DNA of 64,000 nucleotides from Mesaphorura yosii. Taxonomy: Eukaryota; Arthropoda; Collembola; Poduromorpha; Tullbergiidae. Under the pieces are notes generated by a model, which did not search any database, was not told the DNA's origin, and saw only the letters and a list, made by a program, of their open reading frames with translations. Shown in pieces: positions 48,301-59,256 of the stretch. The stretch spans positions 186,001 to 250,000 of the forward strand of contig WIXG01000019.1 in NCBI GenBank assembly GCA_009869945.1, in the 5' to 3' direction. Within the stretch, counting starts at the first letter, position 1. Every line of letters starts with the position of its first letter. Made by a program: the position numbers and the translations under genes.

Positions 48301-51300
48301 AAGGCTCAGACAAATCAGACTCAAGCGTACGGCTGTGCGGCAACCTGACTGCATTTCCCCAACGGACAACCTTCGTTTCATTCCAAGAGAAGTTGCGCAT
48401 CCGCCTCTTTTCGCCGGAAGGGCGCACCGGTCGAGGCTTTGTAGGCAGCGTGAAGGCGATTCCGATGAATTTCAATGAGCAGCTCTCAGTTCCGGTGGCT
48501 CCGAACGCGAGTTTCCTGCTCACATCTTTAAATTCTCCATTATCACCACCTTCTGCCGGGAATCTCACGATGAGCTTCACGCTTCCACCCAATTACATTG
48601 TTACGCTGCGGATGGTCGGCGTTTCCGCTCCGAATTGTGACTCACTGGCGGGCACGACTTTGTTTCTCATCTTCCGTGATCCGTACGATGGTGTGAATGG
48701 AAGCTCCTTAACCATTTGTCAATTGAGGGAGACGCCTTCGCCGTTGCTCCTGACTGCTGAGGCGGAGGATGAGATAACAGGCAGCAGCAGCAGCGTCGAA
48801 TTGATTGGAAGCAATTTGCAGGTGATCAAACTGCGAACAACATTCAACCGATTCGAGATAACGCAAGTTTACAAGTCTGCCGGGGCGAAATGGAGTGTCG
48901 AGGTCGTATCGAGTCTTGGTAAGTCCGCGCCGTACTGCATTCTGCTTTCATTCTTGGGTAATTACGCTCCGCATCTATTCTATTGTATTCTACCCGGCTG
49001 ACAGATTATTAATCATGTCACGTAGACGCTAGACGCAGAGTAAACGAAAACGAGCGAATTCGAGGAGAGGAGGATTTCAATGTCATTTCAACTGTTCCTG
49101 AATAAACAGACTCATTTATGCATTACGCGAACAAGAACCGGAGAAATGTGTTACAGAAACATGGCTGGCTTTTCTCCACTGAGCGCGAGGCTGTGACTTT
49201 GACTTGTCTCGCAATAAATAACGCAAATTCCCTTTTAGCACTTCAAAACATAATTAATGAGAAATGTCAACTCAAATTCTCATTTATTCTGCAGCCTTTG
49301 CCTCTCCCTCTGAAGTGGTCCGACTTTTCCTTTCATTCAGACTAGAGTACACAGATTTCAATTTCTGACTCGAGTGAATTGCCACGTGTCGGCTGAAACT
49401 GAAATTCACGTAGTGCATTCGATTCTGATGTGAAAAGACTGCTTTGAGCCGCCTATTTATGATCATGAATTTACCTATGATTTATGATTATTGCATGCTT
49501 TTCACCTTCCACCGTTTCGCAGATGAGCAGTTTCGTACCAAAGTGCTGGCGGGTGGGGACCGGCTTTTGCTGCTGAATGGGTGCACACCAAATCCTTGTG
49601 CCAACAATGGGCAGTGCGTGACGGAAGACAAGAAGCACATTTGCCGGTGCCAATCTCCATTCACGGGTCCCTTTTGTGGTCTGACGGTGTGCGACTTGAA
49701 CCCGTGTCTCTTTGGACAATGCGTGCTGGAAGGAGCGTCGTTCAAGTGTGTTTGTCAAATGGGCTACGGCGGAGACAGGTAAATTAGCATCAGCACTAGG
49801 AGCACAAGTAAATTGATGAACGCTTCTATGCTTCAAATACTTGCCTTTTTCCATCTCAGATGTGACCGTCGCCATCGCCCATGTGACGACAAGCCCTGCA
49901 CCGGACACGGAGAGTGTGTGGAGCTGGACAACAGCAACAGCACGTACAAGTGCTTGTGCTTCGCATTCTGGCAGGGTCCCCGCTGCGAGGAGCGAATGCA
50001 AAACATTCCGTACAAACCGCTGTCAGAGCGGATGCTGAAAGAACCCTTCTGGCTGGGCATCCTCACCGTCTTCGTCGTCCTCGGCGTCATTGGCTTAGTT
50101 TTCTGTCTCAGGCGCCACTTTCCCGAGAAACTCGAAAAACTTCTTAATGAGGATCTGGACAAAACTCGGGGAATTTCTTGGGGTAAGGGTAACGAGTACT
50201 CGTGCACTCTCACCTTTAGCTGCTTTCTCCGTTATCTCCTCAAATTCCTATTTCTTGCTTCGATCCGCGACTGCCACACACAGACTCGAATTACTAATGC
50301 ATTCCTGGAATGGAAGAAGGATCTCTGGAGATTCCTAAAAGAAAAGAAAATAGAGCGAATGTGGAAAAAGGACTAAAATGACCCCCAATCCGCGTCGTCC
50401 TGCGTGAATTACATTAGAAAGCAAAGTAGAAAATAGAATTTGCTGGAATTATCCACACTGCTTGCTGTGTAAATCCTCGTATTTCCAAAACCTGGCACAA
50501 AATATCTGCCAACTGTCGTATTATTCCGGTCGCAGATTTCTTTAAGCAACACGGAAGGCGCACGCATTCTGCATTTTTGCTCGTTTCGTTTCTGGCAATT
50601 CTCATTTTTCACTCTGTCAGCCAGTCAGCTGCTGGAATGCTGCTTGTGTTTCGTCGTAATCATCTTCCGTTCTGAACATCTTGCTATTATTTCATCCGAG
50701 TCCAAGATTAATTTACAGAGTTAATTAATTTTCGTGTACCCGGTTTCGCGGCAAGGCACGGCGCGAAGTGGTCGGCTGGCAGTTTGCAGTGCATGACTTT
50801 CTTGTGCTTTGATGTTAATACGACGCGTGACTGTTTGTTAATTAATTGCATTTGTTGTCAGTGTCCGGAAGGTCGCCTTCTTCGCTGGGCTTCGGAGGCT
50901 GTGGGAATTACGGAATGCGCGAGTCGATTGCGGGCACCTCGCAGCAGAGCACGAGTCCGCAGACGACAAGGTCGTTCCTCGGGCGGTTTGGGATCCGAAA
51001 ACCGTCGCTGCTCTCGCTCTCCTCTGCAAACTCTACCATTTCCGCCCAGGTCAACAGCCCGCACAAGTACGAGACGCGCACTTTCAGCCTGGACGACCTC
51101 CTCAGGCCCTCGAGGAGCATGATGATGAGTAAGAACAGAAACAAATTAACAACCTTCCATCTTACCCACCAACTTGGCCTAAATTCAATTATCAAACCTC
51201 AATTCAACTTTAATTTGCATTCCTTTCACACAGGAACGCCAAGTCCGCATCGGAGACGCAACTTCTCGATTCACGGAAGACGAGATCCTGTCGAAAAGCA

Positions 51301-54300
51301 GCAGATCCTTCAGCAGTTGGTCTCGTCCACTGTTCACTCCTCCGACGGGGAAGGCAGGAGACCTCCACGCAAACCTACCATCGGCGAGATTATTCAAATG
51401 AGCGAAAGGCGACTGCGCCTTGCATCGGCGTCCTCGATGCAGGAGACGCTGCCCTCTCCTTCCCCAACTCCGTCAATCGCCACCGAAGTCGAAACAAGTT
51501 TTATTACGCCGACGACGTTGACTTTGGCACAGCAGAAGGCGGAGAAGAAGGTCACGTTTGCAAGGCTCCTCGACAAACTGACGACGAAGGAGCTGAGCTC
51601 CTCGTCTTCCTGCTCGGACATCAGCTGCCCAGAAGACAAGATAATAATTCCGATTAAAATCCCGACGAAGAAGGATCGGAAAGGCAGATTCAGGCGAAGC
51701 AAATCGTACAATCGGGGGAGGACAAGCGAGACGGAGAGTGTCGAAGGCGTGGAGATGTCAAGTTCAGATACGACACCAGATCCGATCTACACTCCAAAGT
51801 TTCCATCGAGGATGTGCGTCAGCCCCACAGGGCTTTCCGTTTCCGCTACAAACTCGCCCACCCCCAAACAAAGCAAGTCACTGTCAAAGATCCCGAGTGC
51901 GGATTCGCTGCTGGCGCTCTTCAGGCGGTTTTCTGGCTCGAGCTCAGCGCCACCGAGTCCTCAGTACTCAGAGAACGAAGAATCGTCGGCAGGTAATTTC
52001 AAACTTTGTATCATGTCTTCTGCCAATGTTTTTGCACCAGACAACCAGACTTATGCGGTTTTCTATTTCAGGTGCCACTCCGTTGTCCACTCCTGGCTCG
52101 CCACGCACTTCTCAGTTGTCACTGAACATTCGGCCGCCAGCCTTCCACATCACCACGTCAGAGCCAACGACGGTTGAAGTGCCCGTGATTGACGCGCAGA
52201 CCAACGCGAGCTGGCGCTCTGTTCAACAAGCCTGCATCACGCTGGAAGTGCCGCTCCGAGACTACTGCCTTTCGCCCATCCACGAAGTCCCTACGCCCTT
52301 GCCGACTCCGTCGCACTCACCAGCCAATTCGCCAATGATGCAGCGGCAGCAGACAGACACAATTCCCGTGATTCAAATTCAAGCCAGCTCCGAGGCGGAG
52401 GGCGACGACGAGCACGAACATGATCGTGGAGAAGAAAGGGAACCACGACCGAAGCAACAAAATACAGGCTTCTCATCGCTGCCCTTTTCGATTCCAAAGT
52501 CTTTCGAAATTCCAATGATTTCGATTTCGGCTGAGGACGACCCGGATCAGCAAACGATCGTGGACCCGGACATTGACGAAAAGCAGAAAACTGACAAAAT
52601 CAGCCGACGGCGTAGGCGGATGTCCGAGTCGGAGATGCTGCCCGACGTCCTCATCCACGTCCCACCGGACGTACCATCGGAAAGCGCTTTCTCGGACGAC
52701 TCGATGTCTCCAGACCCCGACACTCCACGAAGAACGAAGAACAAGCCACCGCCCTTGGTTTTTGCAAACGAAATCCTGAGTTACGTGAAGAAGCCGACGA
52801 CCGGGGATGACGAAGCAAAGGGGCCGTCGTACGAGATTCCTGTTCTGAATGTGGAGTCCGCAACGCCCATCTCGGATCAGACTCCGTCAATTCTTCAGAA
52901 GGAGGGCGACCAACGGCTCCCTGATCTCATGCCGCACTTGAAGCAGTCACAGTCTTCTTGGGAGCCACATCCACTCACTCCTCCGATCATCATGATCAAC
53001 CAGAATTCTGAGCCCGAGTCCGACTCCGACACGGTCGTTCGGCGGCTAACAACGCTGCGCCCAAGCCTCACGTTTCTGAGTCCTTTCTCGGGAGCCACGG
53101 ACCGCGTGCCGTCGGAGTCGAATTTGAGCACGTCCGGCTACTCGTCTATGGCCAGCCCGTGCCCGTCCCGCTGTCCATCGGTGAGCCCGCTCTGCCCCCT
53201 AGAAATGGAAGACCACCTGACTCACTGTCAGGGCTGCTGCAAGTGCCACCACTCTCACTTCCGTCGGTCGTCCCTCACTCCGTCAAGTTCGAGGAAGTCC
53301 TCGCTCACGACATCGAGGCGCTGCTCACTGAATGGGACTCCGATCTTCACTTCGCACTTGTACGAAAACTCAGCCATGAATTTCAACGAGAACTCCGAAA
53401 ACAATCTGAAGGACTGGAGCATCGACTCGGCCGTTGATACCGACCAAGAGCACGAACTTTCTGGCGGCGGAGGCGGGCATGCAGAAGGGCAAAGCAAGAC
53501 GATGTCTCCGATTTCTGAAGAGATGAAGTCCATCTACAGCCTGTTGGAAGTACCAAGAAAGACCGTTCCCAAAAGCCAGAGTTTGGACATGCAGACGAGC
53601 ACAGGAAAACAAAAGACGCGTTTGAAAGGAGAAAGCTTGGACTCTAAACTGAATTCGATTGACCCGGCCGCGTTCCAAAATATCTTCACATTTGAGACAA
53701 GAGTACTATCAGCACCAGCTCCACCGCCTTCGAAGGAGAAAGAATCGTTGACATGCGGTACACTTCAGGAGGATCAGCAGAAGCTTTCTCCCATGGGTTC
53801 AAGAAGCGACAGTCCGCTCAGCGATCTCGGCGGTGCTGCATTGAATCCTGTCCCGGCAGGTGGGCTTTTAACTCCCGGAACCGACACAGATGGAGTGTAC
53901 GACGGCCTCAGCTCAGAAGTGCCTGGAAACAGCAGCAGCTTCAACCTGCAGACGATCAGTCCTCAGCAGCAATTGAAGAGAAGTGGCCGTCGTCGAAATC
54001 GAAGAATGTCCGGAAGCCAAAATAAAAATCTGCTCGGAGTCCGCCACAAATCTCAGAGCTCCATGGCCGTGGCTGGAGAGAAGGAATCGCCGGAGGGGAT
54101 CTCACTTTTGCCAAAAGATTTACGCCACCGGAACATGAACGTCGGCGCGGGTGCGAGCGCGAACTCGGCGGGAAGCAGCAAAAGAACCAGCCCCAAGCGT
54201 CGAACCCGGGCTCAGCCCGACCCGGGGTCCAGCACGTCGTCTTCGATCGAGAGTTTAAATTCTCTGAGGCAAGTCACGTCTTATTTTCGCCTCTTCGAAG

Positions 54301-54934
54301 TGGAAAATTTAATGTTATCTTCCACATTTTATCTCGACGTAGGAGCAATGCAAGTTCTCCCGGGTTTCGACAGGAACTTCCTTCCACATCCGAGAAACTC
54401 CTACCCAAGTCAGAGACCAGCGGCGCTCAGATTCAGAGCTGCGACAAGCCTCCTCGTGTTCGACCCAAAATATCGAGACTCAAAACAATCAGCTTACAAA
54501 TAAGGTTTGTCGGTCTGAATACAAATATAATTAACAATTAATTAACATGCCAAATGGACAAACGCCAATCTTCAATGAATAGATTTCTGAGGCGTCTCGA
54601 ACAAAACCTGATTAGGAAGAAGGAGAGCCTTGCAATATTCTCACGAGAGTCATCGGAGCGACGACTCTCGAAAACAGGCAGTCGGCAGGACTCTACGAGC
54701 AGCTCATGCACGAGTGGCAGCGTCACTTGCTCCTGCTCGTGCACCGGAAGCTGTGACGAGGACCAGACCGACGAGCTGCACCACGGCCGGTCAGAGGACT
54801 CTGAGGAAGAAGGCGTTGACGAGGTTGATGCAGATCAGCAGCAACCTCTTTTGAGGTCGATGTCTGTGTCTTCGTCTTCTCGACGAAATGCTCAAGGCAG
54901 CCTTGCGAGGACGAAACAACGCCCTCGCAAGTAG
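33356..54934 (+). CDS. giant CUB / C-type lectin / EGF single-pass receptor with long serine-rich cytoplasmic tail
   Basis: Twenty exons splice in phase: 33356-33704, 35931-36309, 37870-39192, 39265-39365, 39444-39764, 39851-40037, 41873-42060, 43415-43536, 43869-44031, 44231-44374, 45060-45327, 46376-46635, 48142-48918, 49523-49778, 49860-50182, 50862-51128, 51234-51992, 52072-54268, 54343-54504, 54583-54934; about 2965 residues. Order: signal peptide (1-30); a long CUB-like N-terminal region; C-type lectin domain 1 (about 629-824, with WIGANDRE and FQWNDRNC); CUB (about 830-950, SPSYPSAYPDN); lectin domain 2 (about 955-1090); CUB (about 1100-1215, NFPANYYNNLDYV); further CUB-like modules (about 1220-1527); three EGF repeats (about 1547-1650); membrane helix (about 1676-1695, WLGILTVFVVLGVIGLVF); then a tail of about 1270 Ser/Pro-rich residues with many basophilic phosphorylation sites. 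The extracellular set suggests carbohydrate or protein binding at the cell surface; the tail suggests signalling or scaffolding. I cannot name an orthologue. Confidence 0.85.
41159..41190. repeat. 8-bp tandem repeat (ATTCTGCC, four copies)
   Basis: Three exact ATTCTGCC units and a fourth ending in G, inside an intron of the giant receptor gene. Confidence 0.85.
48139..48144 (+). other. NAGNAG tandem splice acceptor (CAGCAG)
   Basis: The acceptor of exon 13 of the giant receptor reads TTTGCAGCAG before GATATC. Both AGs keep the frame; use of the first inserts one alanine inside a CUB module. Confidence 0.7.
54269..54342 (+). other. GC-AG intron in the giant receptor gene
   Basis: The exon ends CTGAG and the intron starts GCAAGT, ending at GACGTAG. 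It is the only junction that continues the reading frame into the next two exons, which end at the natural stop at 54934. Confidence 0.7.
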
Positions 54935-55212
54935 TGAGATACTAATTATTGTACTAATTAATTAATTAGTGAATAAGGCGTACCTGATCGCAATAACCCG
55001 CAAAGCAAATATTTTGGAACCATTCTACTTGTTATCTTTAAAACTATTTTCTCATTCCTCTGCCTTTGTGCCCTGTCACTTTATCCTGTCACCTACGTGT
55101 TTTCACTTTTGACGTCTTGACCTATGACCTTCGTGATGAAGCGCATTTTAAACGTTACACACAAAGCTACGAATGTAGACGACACGACATTTTTCGAGAT
55201 ACCTAAAAATGT

Positions 55213-55222
55213 AATAAATAAA
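55213..55222 (+). other. overlapping poly(A) signals of the giant receptor gene
   Basis: Two overlapping AATAAA hexamers about 280 bp after the stop codon at 54934. Confidence 0.6.
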
Positions 55223-58200
55223 TTCATTTTTACTCATTCACATGATTTACTTATTTTCTGTCTTTTTAGCAATGAACTTTGATAATTTTGGTTCTACATA
55301 TAAAAATCGAAAATACGAGATTTTTCCTTTCCAGTTTCCAGGAATGCTGTACTCCATTCGCATTCGCCTGTTCCGAGAATCCACCTATGGAAAGTTTACT
55401 CGATCCGCCTTGTAATGAAATTATAATGAGTTTCTGAGAGCGCATTGTTCTCTTGTTCAAAGAATGGTTGCCGAGAGCAAAAGGCAGAAGAGGCTTGGCT
55501 GGACTTTCGTTTCCTGTTCAGCGCTTTAAAATGGCAAATTCCCTGAACCGGTACCCGGCACCAGGTTCTTACTACCTTTCACATTCCACTTGAAACAAAA
55601 TTGCTGGTTGTCGGTTGGTTGTCAAGTGCTCGTCTCAGAAAAACCACTCCAGCAAGCTGAGCTCTGTCAGCGAGCGTGAATTTTGCATTTTGCAATTTAA
55701 TTTGCTGTTTAGGACGAAGGAAACGCCGTGAGCGCGCAGGGAAAGTGTCACCGTGTAATTACGAGGCCTATATTTAATTGCGTTGCGAATACTTGTTGCA
55801 AAAAGCTTATTCACCTGTGGAACTCCGTTCAGGCGTTCGACCGTGGATGAAGCCTTTTGAAGTACAAATTAATTTTGTAAGCCCCGGTGCAATTTTCTTG
55901 CTTCATTGTACCTTTTCTATTTGCGGGTTCGCGTTCGGGCAGAATAATTGGGAACTTTGACCTGCAATTTCGCCCGTGTCAGTATCGGTGTCGGTGTGGA
56001 GGCTTTGCCAGTTCAATTTCCATTTCTCGTCCGGAATCTGCCTCCATTGATTTCTGCTTATGTGAGCCACCGTGATCATTCAATTACGGAAACGTGAATA
56101 AGAATAGAAGCCTGGATTCAAATCTGAGGGCTGTAATAAAATATCATTGCGAAAGGTTATCAGGTCAAAGTTCTGGAAACTGGAGGTCATTGCAGCTGGA
56201 CTGCACAAGACACCCAATCAAAATCAACTCTGACCTGACCGACACTGGCTAATCTCGTCTTCAGTCTCCGGAATGAATGTTGTGGTAATTAAGCAATCTA
56301 TTTTGACGAATGCGAGTATCGCATTTCACTCATGCCGGCCGTTACGAAATCCTGCTGGACTACTCTGGACGTGACTTTGATACTTTGATTGATAAGTATC
56401 ACGTTCTAAATCACGTTTCGCGCGCATGCGGCCCGAGGTTGCATTCTGGCAGCTGGAATCTAATCACGAAGGAAGAGCAGTGAGAAGCGAGTGGCGAATG
56501 GCAAATACTTTGTACCCTCCGGTCAAGATTTCACATTTCACGCGAATTGCACAATTTCATTTCCTACACGACGACGGAGATGATTAACTAAAAAGCAAAG
56601 TGAAGCGACAGCGGAGTGACGAGGCTTTCTCAGGAATTGTGATAAACTATTTAGTAGGCAAGGCACGGCATGGCAAGGCAAGAAGGCCGGCCAGAGGAGC
56701 TCCAGCACGAGAAATGAAAACTGGAATTTTTCCGTGCAAGAGAACCATCGCACGGAAGTCGTACGGAATTCGCACATCGCCAATCTCGTGCGAATTCGAA
56801 TTCGCAAAGCAAAAGAGCAGAAGTGGCAGCAGGCAACCTTCACCGATTCACCGGCCGAGCAGAGCCACAGCCACAGGTTCAGTCTTTCTCCAACCTTGGA
56901 ATAGAAGACACGCAGCAGCAGCAGTCAGCAACAAGTTCTCTGCCGGAAAAAGAAAAAAGCAAAATCCGGTTTTGCACTTGCCAACTCGACTGCCTGTCTC
57001 TCTGCTCCGCTCCGCTTGTCGACTCGACTCGAGCTACTGTGGCCCGTGCGTGATGCAAAACCACACCACCAACATTCTGCATTCTATTTTCTATTCATTG
57101 TGATTGTGATTCTATTTTCAAGATCCACAGGACAAATTTTCAAAGTTAATTTGTTTTATTAAGTAAACAGTAAGTGAATTGAATACCCGAACAATTTGGA
57201 TGTTTGGATTGGATTGTCGTGTGAAATAATTGTTAGTACTCGCGTGTAACAAAGGGACCAGAAATAAGGAACAGACTTCAGCTGAACCACTGGCGCTAAG
57301 GCCAGGTAAGCAACTAGCAGCGCATTTATACTTTGAACACATTGAAGCATTGCATTGTCCATCGATCCAGAATCACTTGAAGCTTGAAGGCTTGAGATAA
57401 AAGAAGGGCAGAAGACAAGAGCGTAATTTGAGGATTACTTGCACTTCTTTTATAGCGATTGCACCTTGAATCAGCGTAGAATTCGCCCATGTAGGTAATT
57501 CGTACTCGTACTCACAGTCGTAAGTCCGTGTTCGTGTCGCATTTCAATTACTTTTAGCACCGCGTGCGATCAACACCAAAGGAAATTCTGCTTCTGTGTT
57601 TTGCCCCACGTCGCGCCCGCATTCGCATTCGAATTTGACAGATTTCTTTATTTGACTTCTTAAGTGCACTGAAGCAAAACGGGCCGAGCCGAGCTGAGCC
57701 ATTTAGCCAGTATTTTTGCATTGCCCAACAAGCAATCAAAGACAGGGGCAAACTCTCTCATTTTCTCCGACACGCAATCGCAATTTGAAATCTGTAACAT
57801 TGCCTGCCTTTCATTTGCATACATTTCGCTTTTGCATTTCCCATAGCGTGCACTGGCCCATTGGCATGGCTCTTCGGCTTTTGGTAGTTTGCGGTAATCA
57901 TACATCATTCTAAAAATAGAACGGGCCGAAAAAGAGAAACGCGAAAAAGTCAAGTACATTCAAGTTCAAGTTTGTGTATGCGAGTTATGTGAGCCAGACT
58001 GGCCTACGTCGTGTCCTGACTTGACTGACCCAGTCAATTGATTTCTTATAATCATTACTGTAATCCTATAATCTTATGTAACGGCTTCTGGCTTCTGCTA
58101 CGTACGTACGTTTCTACTCATTGAATATTTACAGAGCCAATTACACATTGGCATTGGAATTGCTTTACCATTTTCCATTGACTGACTGCTGAGGAGCCAA

Positions 58201-59240
58201 GCGAGTAAGTAATTTGGACCTGTTTCAAGGAAAATGTCAAACGCACGCTGACACTTTTGTTTTGACGCATTTTGACTCTGCCATTCTGCGATTGGCATAT
58301 TGGCATTTGAGACTTTGAAATTTTGAGTGGCAAAAGTATAAATAAACGCAAAGCAACGTAAACGCTTTAGAATTCAGGCTCCTTTTCGAAATTATTCCTT
58401 TTAAATTGCTTTCACAAGTGGAAACGCGAAAGCGAAATCACACGCGGTGCGCACCAAAGTGAATCGAAGCAGGTGGCGGTGGCAAGAAGACAAGAAGGCT
58501 TTGACACGTCTCGACTGAACTTTGCGCAAAAAGTATCTGTACAAATACAAAGTTGGTTTTGCTTTGACTTTGACTTTAGCTTTATCCAAGCGAGAATATT
58601 TTCACAGAGGCCAAGCCCTTTATGCCCGCCTGCCCTTTACACAAAACCAAGCCAAGCCAAGCAAAACACATTTAAAATTGTCGTCGTCCTCGTCCCGTCG
58701 GTCGCTGGCCGTGTTTGGCGTTATCGTTTGTTGTTTCGCCATCACCTTCTTCCTTAACGAGTTTGTAAAGCAAACCCTTTTTGTGTTATTTTTGTACGCT
58801 CTCGCACGTCACATTTTCCGGAATTCTTTGAAGTCGAACGTGCGAACGCGAATGCAAATTTCAATCGTCTGATTGAAAAGGCTACGGGTTTCGGAATGGC
58901 AACAACAAAATACAAACGAGCCTGTGCAGGTGATTGCCTCAGCTGAAATCCGGGTTAGCATCAAAGCACGTTCACGCAACAGGTTTTGATGTCTTGCCTA
59001 CGCTTTGCTCGTGTGCGCTGATGTGGGAATTCCCAGCAGATAAGATTGTCGTACAGATACGCGAACGCAATGGCAATAAACATTCCTTTTCCAGAGAAGT
59101 CAGGCCAGGCGCGCAGGCAGGCAGGTGAAGATGAAGAGAATCTCGTGCAAGTTTGCATAAAATCAAGTTTCACAAGTGCCTGAAGGAGAAGCCATCACAG
59201 CGAACCAACTTTGTAATATACATTGCAATTATTTGTAAAA

Positions 59241-59256
59241 GAAGAAGAAGAAGAAG
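59241..59256. repeat. GAA trinucleotide run
   Basis: Five GAA units in intergenic DNA. Confidence 0.85.
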
